A stretch of 64,000 bases of DNA. It comes from Carettochelys insculpta (Eukaryota > Chordata > Testudines > Carettochelyidae). The stretch is from positions 176,808,798-176,872,797 of the forward strand of contig NC_134138.1 of the NCBI RefSeq assembly GCF_033958435.1, in the 5' to 3' direction. The notes beneath the pieces are model-generated. The model was not told where the DNA came from, did no database searches, and worked only from the letters and a program-made list of their open reading frames with translations. Shown here piece after piece: positions 47,008-57,864 of the stretch (position 1 is its first letter; every line of letters begins with the position of its first letter). The translations under genes were made by a program, and so were the position numbers.

Positions 47008-47148
47008 GGGTGCAGGGCTGAGGATGTGGCCCCCCTCCTTTGTACATATCCCCCATTTGTATATAGTTTGTGTTGGACCCCTGTTCTGTTCTGCTACCTG
47101 CCCCCCAATGTAAATAGTCCCCCCCCTTTTTTTCTATATGTATGTATA

Positions 47149-47168
47149 TTATTATTATTATTATTATT

Positions 47169-47209
<41 letters not shown>
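47149..47209. repeat. (ATT)n/(AAT)n palindromic microsatellite
   Basis: About seven ATT units switch directly into about thirteen AAT units, giving a perfect inverted repeat that could fold into a hairpin. It lies between the stop of the Myb gene (47,007) and the poly(A) signal of the transposase gene on the other strand (AATAAA, minus, 47,250-47,245). Confidence 0.95.
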
Positions 47210-47410
47210 GAGATTGCACTGTTTGGTTTCAAACAACATGTCCATTTATTTGCAAGAAAAGTGTCGGGGGGTGCTCTTGGGTGCTCTGTGGTGTGGGCGC
47301 GGGGGCAGGGAGTGTTGTGGAGGATGCGGGGGGGTGCAGTGGGCGGCCTGCCAGCGTTCACCCCACAGCTTGGTCAAAATGGGCCCACAGTTCCACGCTC
47401 AGGGCCAGAT

Positions 47411-47608
47411 AGACAGGCAGAACTTCAGAGTCTCAATGCGTGGATGAGACGATGGTGTAGCGAAGAGGGGTTTAGATTTATTAGGAACTGGGGACACTTT
47501 TGGGGTAGGGGGAGCCTATACAGGAATGATGGGCTCCACCTAAATAAATGTGGATCCAGACTGCTGGCATTAAACATTAAAAAGGTCGTAGAGCAGTTTT
47601 TAAACTAA
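47411..47608 (+). pseudogene. CR1 ORF1 C-terminal fragment (esterase-like domain end)
   Basis: The frame encodes LNAWMRRWCSEEGFRFI, FWGRGSLYRNDGLHLNKCG and a terminal VVEQFLN. The DGLH block fits the Asp-x-x-His motif near the end of SGNH-type esterase domains that some CR1 ORF1 proteins carry. Everything upstream, including the nucleophile Ser block, is missing through 5' truncation. Sequence upstream of about 47,405 belongs to the Harbinger transposase, so the longer open frame there is artificial. Confidence 0.65.
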
Positions 47609-47718
47609 GAGGTGGGGGAAAGCCGATTGGTGCGGGGGAGCACCTGGATCGGACGGAGACTTCTCTTACACGAGGCTCCATAGATAGGGATTCCCTAGAA
47701 GTTAGTCAGATAAGGAAC

Positions 47719-50439
47719 GTGGGAAATAATATATGGGCAAGATCAGATGTGAAACAATCGCATATAAAAAAATCCAACACGTCTGTGAAAGGCGGACATA
47801 TAAATAGTGGTAGTTTTTTAACGTGCTTTTACACAAATGCTAGGAGTCTGTCTAATAAGATGGGTGAACTGGAGTACCTCATATCAAAGGAGGAAGTTGA
47901 CATAATAGGTATCTCAGAAACATGGTGGAATGAGGACAATCAGTGGGACACTATCATACCGGGATATAAATTATATCAGAAAGACAGAACAGGTCGTGCG
48001 GGTGGCGGAGTGGTACTATATGTGAAGGATAATATAGAATCAAATGAAGCAAAAATCCTAAAGGAATCAAAATGTTTCATAGAATCATTATGGATAACAA
48101 TTCATTCCTCTAATATGAATATGGCATTAGGAATATATTACCAACCACCTAACCAGGACAGTGATAGAGATGCTGAAATTTTAAGGGAGATTAGAGAGGC
48201 TATCAAAATAAAAAACACAGCTAGTACAGGAGCCCACAAGGGGAGAGTCAATTCTCGATCTAGTCTTGACTGGAACGCAGGATCTGGTCCAAGAGGTAAC
48301 TGTTACTGGACCGCTTGGAAATAGTGACCACAATATAATAACTTTTAATATTCCTGTGCTGGGAAGAACACCGCAGCGGTCAAACACTCTGGCATTTAAT
48401 TTCAAAAAGGGGAATTACACTAAAATGAGGAAGCTAGTTAAACAGAAACTAAAAGGTAGAGTAATTAAACTAAAATCCCTGGAAGCTGCATGGAAACTGT
48501 TTAAAGACACCATACTAGAGGCCCAACTTAAATGTATACCCCAAATAAAAAAACACAGTAAGAGACCTAACAAAGAACCACCATGGCTAAACAGCCATGT
48601 TAAAATGGCAGTGAGAGAGAAAAGGGCAGCTTTTAAAAAGTGGAAGTCAAATCCTAGTGAGGAAAATAGAAAGGAACATAAACACTCCCAAATTAAGTGT
48701 CATAATGTAATAAGAAAAGCCAAAAAAGATTTTGAGGAACAGCTAGCCAAAAATTCAAAAAACGATAGTAAAATGTTTTTTAAATACATTAGAAGCAGGA
48801 AGCCCGCTAAAAAAGCAGTGGGGCCCTTGGACGATAAAGATATAAAAGGAGCGATCAAGGAAAACAGTGCCATTGCGGAGCGATTAAATGATTTCTTTGC
48901 TTCAGTCTTCACGGCTGAGGATGTTACAGAGGTTCCTAAATCTGAGCCAGCCTTTTTAGGTGACAAATCTGAGGAACTCACTCAGATTGAAGTGACATTA
49001 GAGGAGGTTCTGGAGTTAATTGATAAGCTGAATAGTAACAAGTCTCCAGGACCAGACGGTATTCACCCAAGGGTTCTGAAAGAACTCAAATGTGAAATTG
49101 CGGAGTTATTAACAGTGGTTTGTAACCTATCCTTTAAATCCACTTTGGTACCAAATGACTGGAAGACGGCCAATATAACGCCAATATTTAAAAAAGGCTC
49201 TACAGGAGACCCTGGCAATTATAGACCGATAAGTTTAACATCAGTACCAGGCAAATTAGTAGAAACACTAGTAAAGAATAAAATTGCAAGGCACGTAGAA
49301 GAGCACGAATTGTTGGGCAAAAGTCAGCATGGTTTCTGCACAGGGAAGTCGTGTCTAACTAATCTATTAGAATTCTTTGAAGGGGTTAATAAACATGCGG
49401 ACAAGGGGCACCCAGTGGACATAATATACCTAGATTTCCAGAAAGCCTTTGACACGGTCCCACACCAAAGGCTTTTATGTAAATTAGGTGGTCATGGGAT
49501 AGGAGGAAAGATCAATGGAGGAGGGTAACTAGTGGTGTTCCCCAGGGGTCAGTCCTGGGACCGATCCTGTTCAACTTGTTCATCAATGATCTAGAAAATG
49601 AGGTAAGCAGTGAGGTGGCAAAGTTTGCAGATGACACCAAGTTGTTCAGGACAGTCAAAACCAAAACAGATTGTGAAGAACTACAAAAAGATCTCAGCAA
49701 ACTGAGTGATTGGGCAGCAAAATGGCAAATGAAATTTAATGTGGGTAAGTGTAAGGTAATGCATGTTGGAAAAAATAACCCAAATTACACGTACTACATG
49801 ATGGGGTCAAATTTAGCTACGACAGATCAGGAAAGGGATCTTGGAGTTATAGTGGATAGTTCTCTGAAGACATCCACGCAGTGTGCAGCAACAGTTAGTA
49901 AGGCAAATAGGATGTTAGGAATTATTAAAAAAGGGATTGATAATAAGACAAAAGATATCATACTTCCCCTATATAAAACTATGGTACGCCCACATCTTGA
50001 GTACTGCGTGCAGATGTGGTCTCCTCACCTCAAAAAAGATATATTGGCATTAGAAAAGGTTCAGAAAAGGGCGACTAAGATGATTAGGGGCTTGGAACGG
50101 GTCCCATATGGGGAGAGGCTAGAGAGACTGGGACTTTTCAGTTTGGAAAAGAGACGATTGAGGGGCGATATGATAGAGGTATATAAAATCATGAATGGTG
50201 TGGAGAAAGTGAATATAGAAAAATTATTTACCTTTTGCCATAATACAAGAACTAGGGGACACCAAATGAAATTGATGGGTAGTAGGTTCAAAACTAATAA
50301 AAGGAAATTTTTCTTCACACAGCGCACAGTCAACCTGTGGAACTCCTTGCCCGAGGAGGCTGTGAAGGCCAGGACTCTATTAGGGTTTAAAAAAGAGCTT
50401 GATAAATTTTTGCAGGTTAGGTCCATAAATGGCTATTAG
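47719..50439 (+). pseudogene. CR1 ORF2 (endonuclease-reverse transcriptase), broken
   Basis: The apurinic endonuclease domain begins with TNARSLSNKMGELEYLIS and IIGISETWWNEDN at 47,830-47,945. It is interrupted near 48,215-48,270, where the expected GDFN block and following residues are deleted. It resumes in another frame with GPLGNSDHN. Reverse transcriptase blocks follow: SPGPDGIHPRVLKEL, NYRPISLTSVPGK, QHGFCTGKSCLTNLLEF and IIYLDFQKAFDTVPHQ. A second deletion at about 49,505-49,530 removes the segment before TSGVPQGS and shifts frame. The catalytic FADD block (KFADDTKLF) follows at about 49,620. The C-terminus ends [13 protein letters not shown] at 50,439. With two deletions it could not be retrotransposition-competent. 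Confidence 0.85.
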
Positions 50440-51956
50440 CCAGGGGTAAAGTATGGTGCCCTGGCCTTCAGAACAAGGGCAGGAGATGGATGGCAGGAGA
50501 TAAATCACTTGATCATTGTCTTCTGTTCTCCTTCTCTGGGGCACCTGGCATTGGCCACTGTCGGCAGATGGGATGCTGGGCTGGATGGACCTTTGGTCTG
50601 ACCCAGTATGGCCATTCTTATGTTCTTATGTTCTTATCCCCTCGGGGTCGACCTGGCGACTGGGGGCAGCGGGTGGCTGCACGTCGGCCCTGCCAGCCTC
50701 CACAGCCCAGCCCTGGAAGAAGGCCTCTCCCTTGCTCTCCAGCAGGTTGTGGAGTGCGCTGCATGCGCCCACAACCTGGGGGATGTTGGTGAGGCCTGCA
50801 TCCAGGCAGGTGAGGAGACACCTCCAGCGCCCTTTGAGGTGGCCGAAAGTGCACTCGACTACCTGGCGCGCATGGTTCAACAGCGTGTTGAACTGCTCCT
50901 GCCTGGCTGTGACATGGCCTATGTAAGGGTGCATGAGCCAGGGCCGGAGGGGTACGCCGTGTCTGCAACAATGCAGAGGGGCATGGTGGTGTCCCCCACA
51001 GGGATCTCCCGCTGGGGGATGTAGGTCCCCGCCTCCAGCCGGAGGCACAGGCCTGAATTTCTGAAGACCCGGGCGTCGTGGGTGCTGCCAGGCCAGCCAA
51101 CATAAATGTCCAGGAAGCAGCCCCGGCTGTCCACCAAGGCCCGGAGGACCATGGAGTGGTATCCCTTCCTGTTGAGGAAGCGTCCTCCGCTGTGCTCCAG
51201 GGCATGGATGGGGATATGGGTCCCATCCAGAGCCCCAAAGCAATTTGGGAAGCCCAGGCAGGCAAACCCCGCGATGGCAGCATCCGGGTCCCCAAGCCGC
51301 ACGAGCCTGTGGAGGAGCAGGGAGTTGATGGCGCGGACGACCTGCAGGGGAAGGACCTGAGAGAGCACCAGTGAGGGGTATGCAAGGTGTGTCTGGCCCT
51401 CCACCCCAGGGCTCGCCCCACCCAGGGCTCCCCCCCGGGCTCCCCCCTCCCGGGCTCCCCCCCCAGGGCTCCCCCCAGGGTTCCCACCCCCTCCCTGGGT
51501 CCTCTTACCTCCATGAGGACAGCCCCGACAGTGGCCTTGCCCACACCAAACTGCTGCCCTACGGATCAGTAGCTGTCTGGAGTGGCCAGCTTCCAGACAG
51601 CGACGCCGACACGTTTCTCGACCATGAGGGCACGTCGCATGGAGGTGTTCTGGTGCCGTAAGGGAGGGGTGAGCCACTGGCAGAGCTCCAGGAATGTGTG
51701 CCGGCTGAAATTCTGGAGCCAGCGCTCATTGTCCCACTCGCCGAGCACCAGCTGCTCCCACCAGTCCGTGCTCGTGGGGTAGCTCCACAGCCGGCAGCAT
51801 ATGCAGCGGAGGCGGGGGGAGGGCAGCAATGTCTGGGGCTGCTTCATCATCCACTGGGGGCAGCTCTTCTTCCACGAATAAAAGGTGATCAGCTGCCTCC
51901 TGCATAGCACTGAGCAGGGCAGCCACTGGTCCTGCAGGGGCGGGTGTGTGGACCTC

Positions 51957-51957
51957 T

Positions 51958-51990
<33 letters not shown>

Positions 51991-52000
51991 TGCTGCTGGG
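51957..52000 (-). repeat. CAG repeat encoding polyglutamine at transposase N-terminus
   Basis: About ten CTG units on plus (CAG on minus), with one CTC-type interruption, encode Gln immediately after the transposase start. The MITE at 5.7 kb has a shorter version (three to four units) at the equivalent place, so the tract varies in length between copies. Confidence 0.85.
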
Positions 52001-52366
52001 GGTCCATACTGCTTCGACGGGGTGTGCGTGCCTGCGGCTCTGCAGACCGTGTGCTGTGCAGGCTGAGTGTGTCTGGGAGGGGCCCTTTAAGGGACCGGCT
52101 AGCTGTTGCCCTGGAAGTGCTAGTCCGCCCTGTGACCCTGTCTGCAGCTGTTCCTGGCACCCTTATTTCGATTTGGGCCACTTTGGTGTGTAGAGGCTCC
52201 CCTGCAGCTCCTACTTCAATATACTGCTGCCCAACGTCAACGTTGAACGTCGATGGCACCAGCCCTGGAGGACGTGTAGATGCTATTCATCGAAATAGCT
52301 TATTTCGATTTCACTACATCAAAATAAACTATTTCGATGTAGCATACCCGTGTAGACGTAGCTATT

Positions 52367-54094
52367 GTGTGTAGTCCATGGGCATTCATTTTACATCCCA
52401 GGTCTATGACTTTGTGTTCTAGGAAGGAACACTGACCCTTCTTAGACACAGACCATTAGAGTGTTTATCACTGCTATTGTTATGTCTGTGGTTCTTGTTA
52501 TTAGTACAACTTCTAGCTATGCTGCCACATATGGAATTGTTTGACTCCATCTCTCCATAGTTCTTTGGAAAAGAGCAGGAGCAGAGGGCGCATGGTAAGA
52601 ACAATTTTTAAAATGTCCATTATGAGTAGCTACAATTAAATACTGCTTGGAATCTTCTTCCAGAATGAATCTGTTGGTAGAATGGTTCATGTCTAACTTT
52701 GTGAACACTACCCTCCTGCTACAACTGCAAACTGAGTCTTAGTTTTTGAGATTAGATACTACTCAATGTGTGAGACCTTATGTAGTATCAACTTTTAGTC
52801 ACTACATATGAGTACAGAGCCATCGGGCTCCAATGCTGGTATGGTTGGCAGAGAAAACTGTACAGGTATAAGAATAACAGTTGCCTGTAACCATTTTAAC
52901 TGAATTTCAACTTTTTGTTTCATGGCAAGGGATACAGAGCAGGAGTTGAAATAATAGAACATGACATCTGGGTTTTATATAGATGTTAGCAGCAGTACCT
53001 CATAAAGTGCCCAGCTCATCTTTAAATGTTTCCTTGTGAGTATTTCAAATAGTTCACAGAACTAAATCATCTGCTGGTTTCAAGCAATGTACTTTCCTTT
53101 TCCAATCCACTAAGAAGTCAACAAAAGACACTCTACCAAGCAAGAGAGGGCCAATACACGTGACTGCTAGATGTCTTACTCTGCTCGGGTGGCAAACTTC
53201 TGCATTGATGGCTCACTCTATCTTTAGTACTTCTTTGGTGTGTGTTTTTAATTTTATCCTATGTCTCCACCGTGCAGGTGGTTCGCTATCTGTCCTGTGA
53301 GCTTCTTAGTTCAGAAGAGGTATGCTATATCCTGCATCAAGCTCACATCATACACTTTTCATTTACAGACCATTCTGTCTGAATGGGACCTACTTTAGGA
53401 ATATTTGTGTTATTCATGATAGACACTATCAGCTACTTCCTCTATGAGTCATGAAAAGTACTGTGGTTGTGGGGCTGCTTTTGTATAACAGTTTTGTGTC
53501 TGCATTCCTGGTTTTATCTCAATCTGAAAATGTGGCATTTCTCATTTTTAAATGTGTCCCTGAACCAGATGTTTGCCCCCACAATGACAGCACTCTCTGT
53601 TAGCTGACTGGTTCTCTTTCTCAGGTTTCCTTGCCATTTTGTGCACCATTATATTATTTTCTGGGTGTTGTTTCAAGTTCCCTGGGCCCTTGTGAGTTTT
53701 GTTTATAAATTCTCTAATATAGATATTGCAGATTCTGTAACCTGTGGCAAATTCAGATGTTAACAGTATTTCAGATAGTAATCATTAGTGCCACAAATGT
53801 GTCTTTTAGCATTTGTGTCAGGGTCACACCACAGTTACAATCCTGAAAGTTCTTCCTCAGTGTTGCTATGCACTCTCCTGCTGTCTTCCCCCTCTTTTCC
53901 TGCCTGGAAGTTAACCATAAATGCTTTTACTATTGTCCCAGCTCCAGAGTTGAAACAGTGCAATAGTGGTACTAGTTCATCAGAAGTTTTATCTCCAGGC
54001 TTTCCAGGGGCTAAAAGTTCTCATTAGAGTTTAATTCTTGGCCGCAACATGGCTGCATGTGATAATTTTCTTATTGCATTGGTCCTTCTGTAAT
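52367..54094. other. Unassigned sequence
   Basis: No exon or transposon end was supported between the Harbinger element and the inverted CR1. Confidence 0.5.
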
Positions 54095-55265
54095 ATAAGA
54101 ACATAAGAACATAAGAATGGCCATACTGGGTCAGACCAAAGGTCCATCCAGCCCAGCATCCCATCTGCCGACAGTGGCCAATGCCAGGTGCCCCAGAGAA
54201 GGAGAACAGAAGACAATGATCAAGTGATTTATCTCCTGCCATCCATCTCCTGCCCTTGTTCTGAAGGCTAGGGCACCATACTTTATCCCTGGCTAATAGC
54301 CATTTATGGACCTAACCTGCAAAAATTTATCAAGCTCTTTTTTAAACCCTAATAGAGTCCTGGCCTTCACAGCCTCCTCGGGCAAGGAGTTCCACAGGTT
54401 GACTGTGCGCTGTGTGAAGAAAAATTTCCTTTTATTAGTTTTGAACCTACTACCCATCAATTTCATTTGGTGTCCCCTAGTTCTTGTATTATGGCAAAAG
54501 GTAAATAATTTTTCTATATTCACTTTCTCCACACCATTCATGATTTTATATACCTCTATCATATCGCCCCTCAATCGCCTCTTTTCCAAACTGAAAAGTC
54601 CCAGTCTCTCTAGCCTCTCCCCATATGGGACCCGTTCCAAGCCCCTAATCATCTCAGTTGCCCTTTTCTGAACCTTTTCTAATGCCAATATATCTTTTTT
54701 GAGGTCAGGAGACCACATCTGCACGCAGTACTTAAGATGTGGGCGTACCATAGTTTTATATAGGAGAAGTATGATATCTTTTGTCTTATTATCGATCCCT
54801 TTTGTAATAATTCCTAACATCCTATTTGCCTTACTAACTGCCGCTGCACACTGCATGGATGTCTTCAGAGAACTATCCACTATAACTCCAAGATCCCTTT
54901 CCTGATCTGTCGTAGCTAAATTTGACCCCATCATGTAGTACGTGTAATTTGGGTTATTTTTTCCAACATGCATTACCTTACACTTACCCACATTAAATTT
55001 CATTTGCCATTTTGCTGCCCAATCACTCAGTTTGCTGAGATCTTTTTGTAGTTCTTCACAATCCCTTTTGGTTTTGACTGTCCTGAACAACTTGGTGTCA
55101 TCTGCAAACTTTGCCACCTCACTGCTTACCTCATTTTCTAGATCATTGATGAACAAGTTGAACAGGATCGGTCCCAGGACTGACCCCTGGGGAACACCAC
55201 TAGTTACCCTCCTCCATTGTGAAAATTTACCATTTATTCCCACCCTTTGTTTTCTGTCTTTTAAT
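54095..55265 (-). mobile_element. CR1 LINE 3' fragment, minus strand
   Basis: It starts on plus with repeats of AAGAACAT then AAGAATGGCCATACTGGGTC, the complement of a CR1 3' end. The minus-strand frame 55,270-54,293 encodes the last 320 or so residues of ORF2 without a break. It includes [31 protein letters not shown] and KFADDTKLF, and ends in SINGY. It retains the segment deleted in the 47-50 kb copy. The 5' truncation lies at about 55,265, within the sequence coding for the palm region, so the element is dead on arrival. It differs from the other copy at only scattered positions. Confidence 0.9.
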
Positions 55266-57864
55266 ATCATTAGCAGTGAAAAAAATGATCCTAGTTTGCA
55301 ATATTCTTCCTAAGTATGGTGTGGATTAAGTGTGGAAATAGTCTCAAAGGTTACAAACAAAAGATAAACGGATGCAAGCTTTACAATTATCTTCCCAGAC
55401 CTATTTCTTTTTCTTTCTCATTTTTGTAAGTTCAGCCCTACCTGATTGCTGTGTTATATTATACCACATATACAGCAATTTTCATCTGGCTGTAAAGCTT
55501 CTACCAGCCTGCCATGTCTGGCAGTTGCCAACTTGTTTATTTGCCCATTCCCCCCGCAGCTTGTTTATTATACACAGTAACAGTCAGTAACTGAGTAAAT
55601 GGCTGTTAGGCAATAAGTGGTAGGTTTCCGTATTACAATACAGAGCAGGAGATGTAGGAAGGTTCACATGGTACTGTTCAGCAGTACTGTTTACAAATAT
55701 AAGGCTATATGTATATTAAAGGCATGATCAGATGGCCTATGCAAGAGAGGGCAGAATCAAGGTTCTTTGGAGAACCTTATTCTGATTTCGATCAGCGGTG
55801 CAGTTTTTTCCCTAACTGAAACTTTCTTTTGGTTACCTTACGTCTAATTTAAAATCCTCCATTAATCATTAGGGAATGTACAATAAAATGCTTCAACTTG
55901 CAATATTTGATTTGTGTGTTTCTATAACTCTAGAGCCCAAGTCTTTCAAAAAGATACATTTTTTCTTGTCTTTAAAATGAAATAAAAAGTTGCCTGTAGC
56001 TTTCCAAAGGTTATATTGCACATCGGCAGCTCATTTACTTTGGGCAATTGGCTCTGCCCTCCATAGAATAGAAAAAAATCAAATGCTTTATTTCCTCTCC
56101 CTAGAACTAGGAACAATAAAAAGCTCTCTTGTTAAATGCTAAAGAATGCGTCCTTGCCGTTAGCCTTTTCTTAGTTCTGTAAAGGTCAAGCAAAGCACAT
56201 CATGGAGGAAAGCTCCAAAAATAAAACAGAATTGAAGGCATCACAAAATAGGCTATTTATAAACATGAGCATTAATAAGATATCTTCTAAATCAATCATC
56301 AAAAGCTTTTGTTTTTTACATTTCTCTGAGAACAGCAGTCACACCCAGAAAGTAGCCAATATAGTCATATCACTAACTGCATTGCTACAAAGCCTTTTCC
56401 ATTTAATTAATGTCAAGTGTTGCAATTCCTTAGAAATTAAGGTGAAACCAGATTAAATGGTATACACGGCAGGCATGAAGGAAGACAATTTACAGAAACT
56501 AGTATTCTGATGCAATTTTTGAGCAATAATATAGAAGCACTATAGATGGTATAGATACTAACACTAAACATTATTTTTCTTCTTGGCTCTTTCAGTTACG
56601 ATTGTTAGTCAAAAAAGCAGAGCCAATTTAACTTAAGGCCAGATCCTATTACCTTTACTTATGTTAATACTTTACTCTCTGGATTATATCCACTGATTTT
56701 TAGTAGTGTACTATTCTGAGTGAGTAAACAAATTAGAATCTCTCCCTTAAGTAAGTAACTTCCAGCAAATAGTCATGTGCCAAATTCTGCCACTTGTATA
56801 CTCCTAATAGGTGGTAAAATAATTTCATGAGCAGTTCCAAGCTAGTGGCAGAGAAAACTGATGGTCTCTGTAAGAGCTGCAGAATTTGGCTCTGTATTTT
56901 TTGGTTTGTGTACAAATGTGTGAGAGGTTAAGCTGTTTCTCATATGTTGTGTACTTGTAAAACAGATTTTTGAAACAATCCAGGTAACCCCTAAACAAAA
57001 TTAATATGTTGTTTTCCAGTTTACCAGACTCACTGTTTTCAGGAATTTGTAATGTGCAAAGTCAGACCTCTTTGCAAGGCAATGCAATAGTGTGATAATG
57101 ACACAATGAGGCATCCTACCGTTTCTTCTGCAGTAAATCCATGGTTCAAACTCCGTCACTGTGAGTTAGATGGAGTGGTTCCTATAGCTTCTGAATAATC
57201 TATAATGTTATTTAAGCAAGGCTTTTGTACTTGTAAGGGAGAAAAACATTAAGGGACCTACAGGGATTGTGTCTAGTGAGAGCATGCTGGAAGCTGGACA
57301 CAAGGAAGGGAAGAATAAGACTTCAAAGCAAACATGATGCATTTGAAAATGAAGCTGAAGCCTTTAGCTGTATTTAGACAATTTTTCACATAGTCCTGCA
57401 TCTAGCCTTGCAATCTCCTTTACTGGTCTGTCCCCATATCATATCACCCCAGCCTGGCTTTTTCTTAACCCAAATCAACCCCCTGCTTCCTGTACTGTAT
57501 CTTCTACCTTTTCATACTCCCTCCCTTCATCCATGGGCCATTTGTTCCCTCATTTTCTTATCGACTTTCTCCCATTCCTGGAATGTCTCCTTTCATATTG
57601 CCAGGACCTTCCAGGACTGACTTCCCCATTTTTTGAGTTGCTTCTGCTTCCACTTCCTCCTCTGTGCTCTGATTTTGGAGGTCAGCCACCCTCTGTGATG
57701 TAACAGTTATAGCTGTGCTCAAGCTGCAGAGAATTAGACTTGCTGTTGTAGAAGCAGTAGACTAAGCTGCAGCCAGGGACAGAAAGGATCTCTAAAGCTC
57801 AGCTCCTTCAGCTGGAATTCTGATCACCCTGTTAGGCAGCAAAGTTCCAAAGCCTTGGACATCC
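55266..57864. other. Unassigned AT-rich sequence
   Basis: No recognised repeats, exons or RNA genes. The longest open frames are under 90 codons and without domains. Confidence 0.5.

Larger units (their letters stand above)
47405..50635 (+). mobile_element. CR1 LINE, 5'-truncated, nested in the Harbinger transposase gene
   Basis: It runs from the end of ORF1 through ORF2 to the 3' end. 47,411-47,608 encodes the C-terminus of ORF1 (RNDGLHLNKCG). 47,719-50,439 holds ORF2 in three frames. The 3' UTR ends TATGGCCATTCTTATGTTC plus repeats of ATGTTCTT, the CR1 3' signature. The 5' end is truncated and no clear target duplication is visible, as usual for CR1. It lies opposite to the host transposase. 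Its near-identity to the copy at 54-55 kb points to recent activity. Confidence 0.9.
47358..52007 (-). pseudogene. Harbinger DDE transposase gene, disrupted by frameshifts, a stop and a CR1 insertion
   Basis: The start codon at 52,007 opens MDPQQQEQ and a polyglutamine tract. Exon 1 then carries WWEQLVLGEWDNERWLQ, KLATPDSY and FGVGKATVGAVLMEV, a helix-turn-helix type region. It ends at a GAG/GTAAG donor near 51,508. Exon 2 starts near 51,341 after CCCCTGCAG. The nuclease domain has Asp in LDGTH (codon 51,227-51,225), Asp in ADTAYP (about 50,963) and Glu in VVECTFGHLK. Exactly 35 residues separate the last two once a frameshift near 50,940 is allowed for. Damage: a frameshift near 51,790-51,870, a TGA at 51,568-51,566 where relatives have Arg or Ser, the frameshift near 50,940, and a CR1 insertion at about 50,636. 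The C-terminus (LSVELWAHFDQAVG) resumes at about 47,400 and ends at 47,358. Confidence 0.88.
45082..52363. mobile_element. Near-complete two-gene PIF/Harbinger element with nested CR1
   Basis: Termini AGCCGCGTCTACAC (left) and, read inward from the right, AGCTACGTCTACAC are inverted repeats. ATT flanks both ends (45,079-45,081 and 52,364-52,366). Inside are two convergent genes. A Myb/SANT-like gene on plus (45,516-47,007, two exons) faces a DDE transposase gene on minus (52,007-47,358, two exons). A TTA/TAA microsatellite lies between their 3' ends. A 3.2-kb CR1 LINE (about 47,405-50,635) sits in the last part of the transposase gene. Without the CR1 the element would be about 4.05 kb. Its GC-rich genes contrast with the AT-rich flanks. 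Both genes are damaged, so the copy is non-autonomous now. Confidence 0.92.

Noticed and set aside
46395..47245. Long overlapping open frames on both strands at 46.3-47.2 kb
   Set aside because: GC-rich sequence leaves all frames open. Only the frame with the coil and the upstream SANT-like domain is supported by homology to the other copies.
47142..47447. Frame giving runs of Ile then Asn, and a minus frame giving poly-Tyr
   Set aside because: These are direct translations of the TTA/TAA microsatellite.
50618..51544. 308-codon minus-strand open frame, longest in the transposase region
   Set aside because: It runs out of frame with the conserved DGTH and VECTFGHLK blocks through most of its length. 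The transposase reading is the set of shorter frames carrying those motifs.
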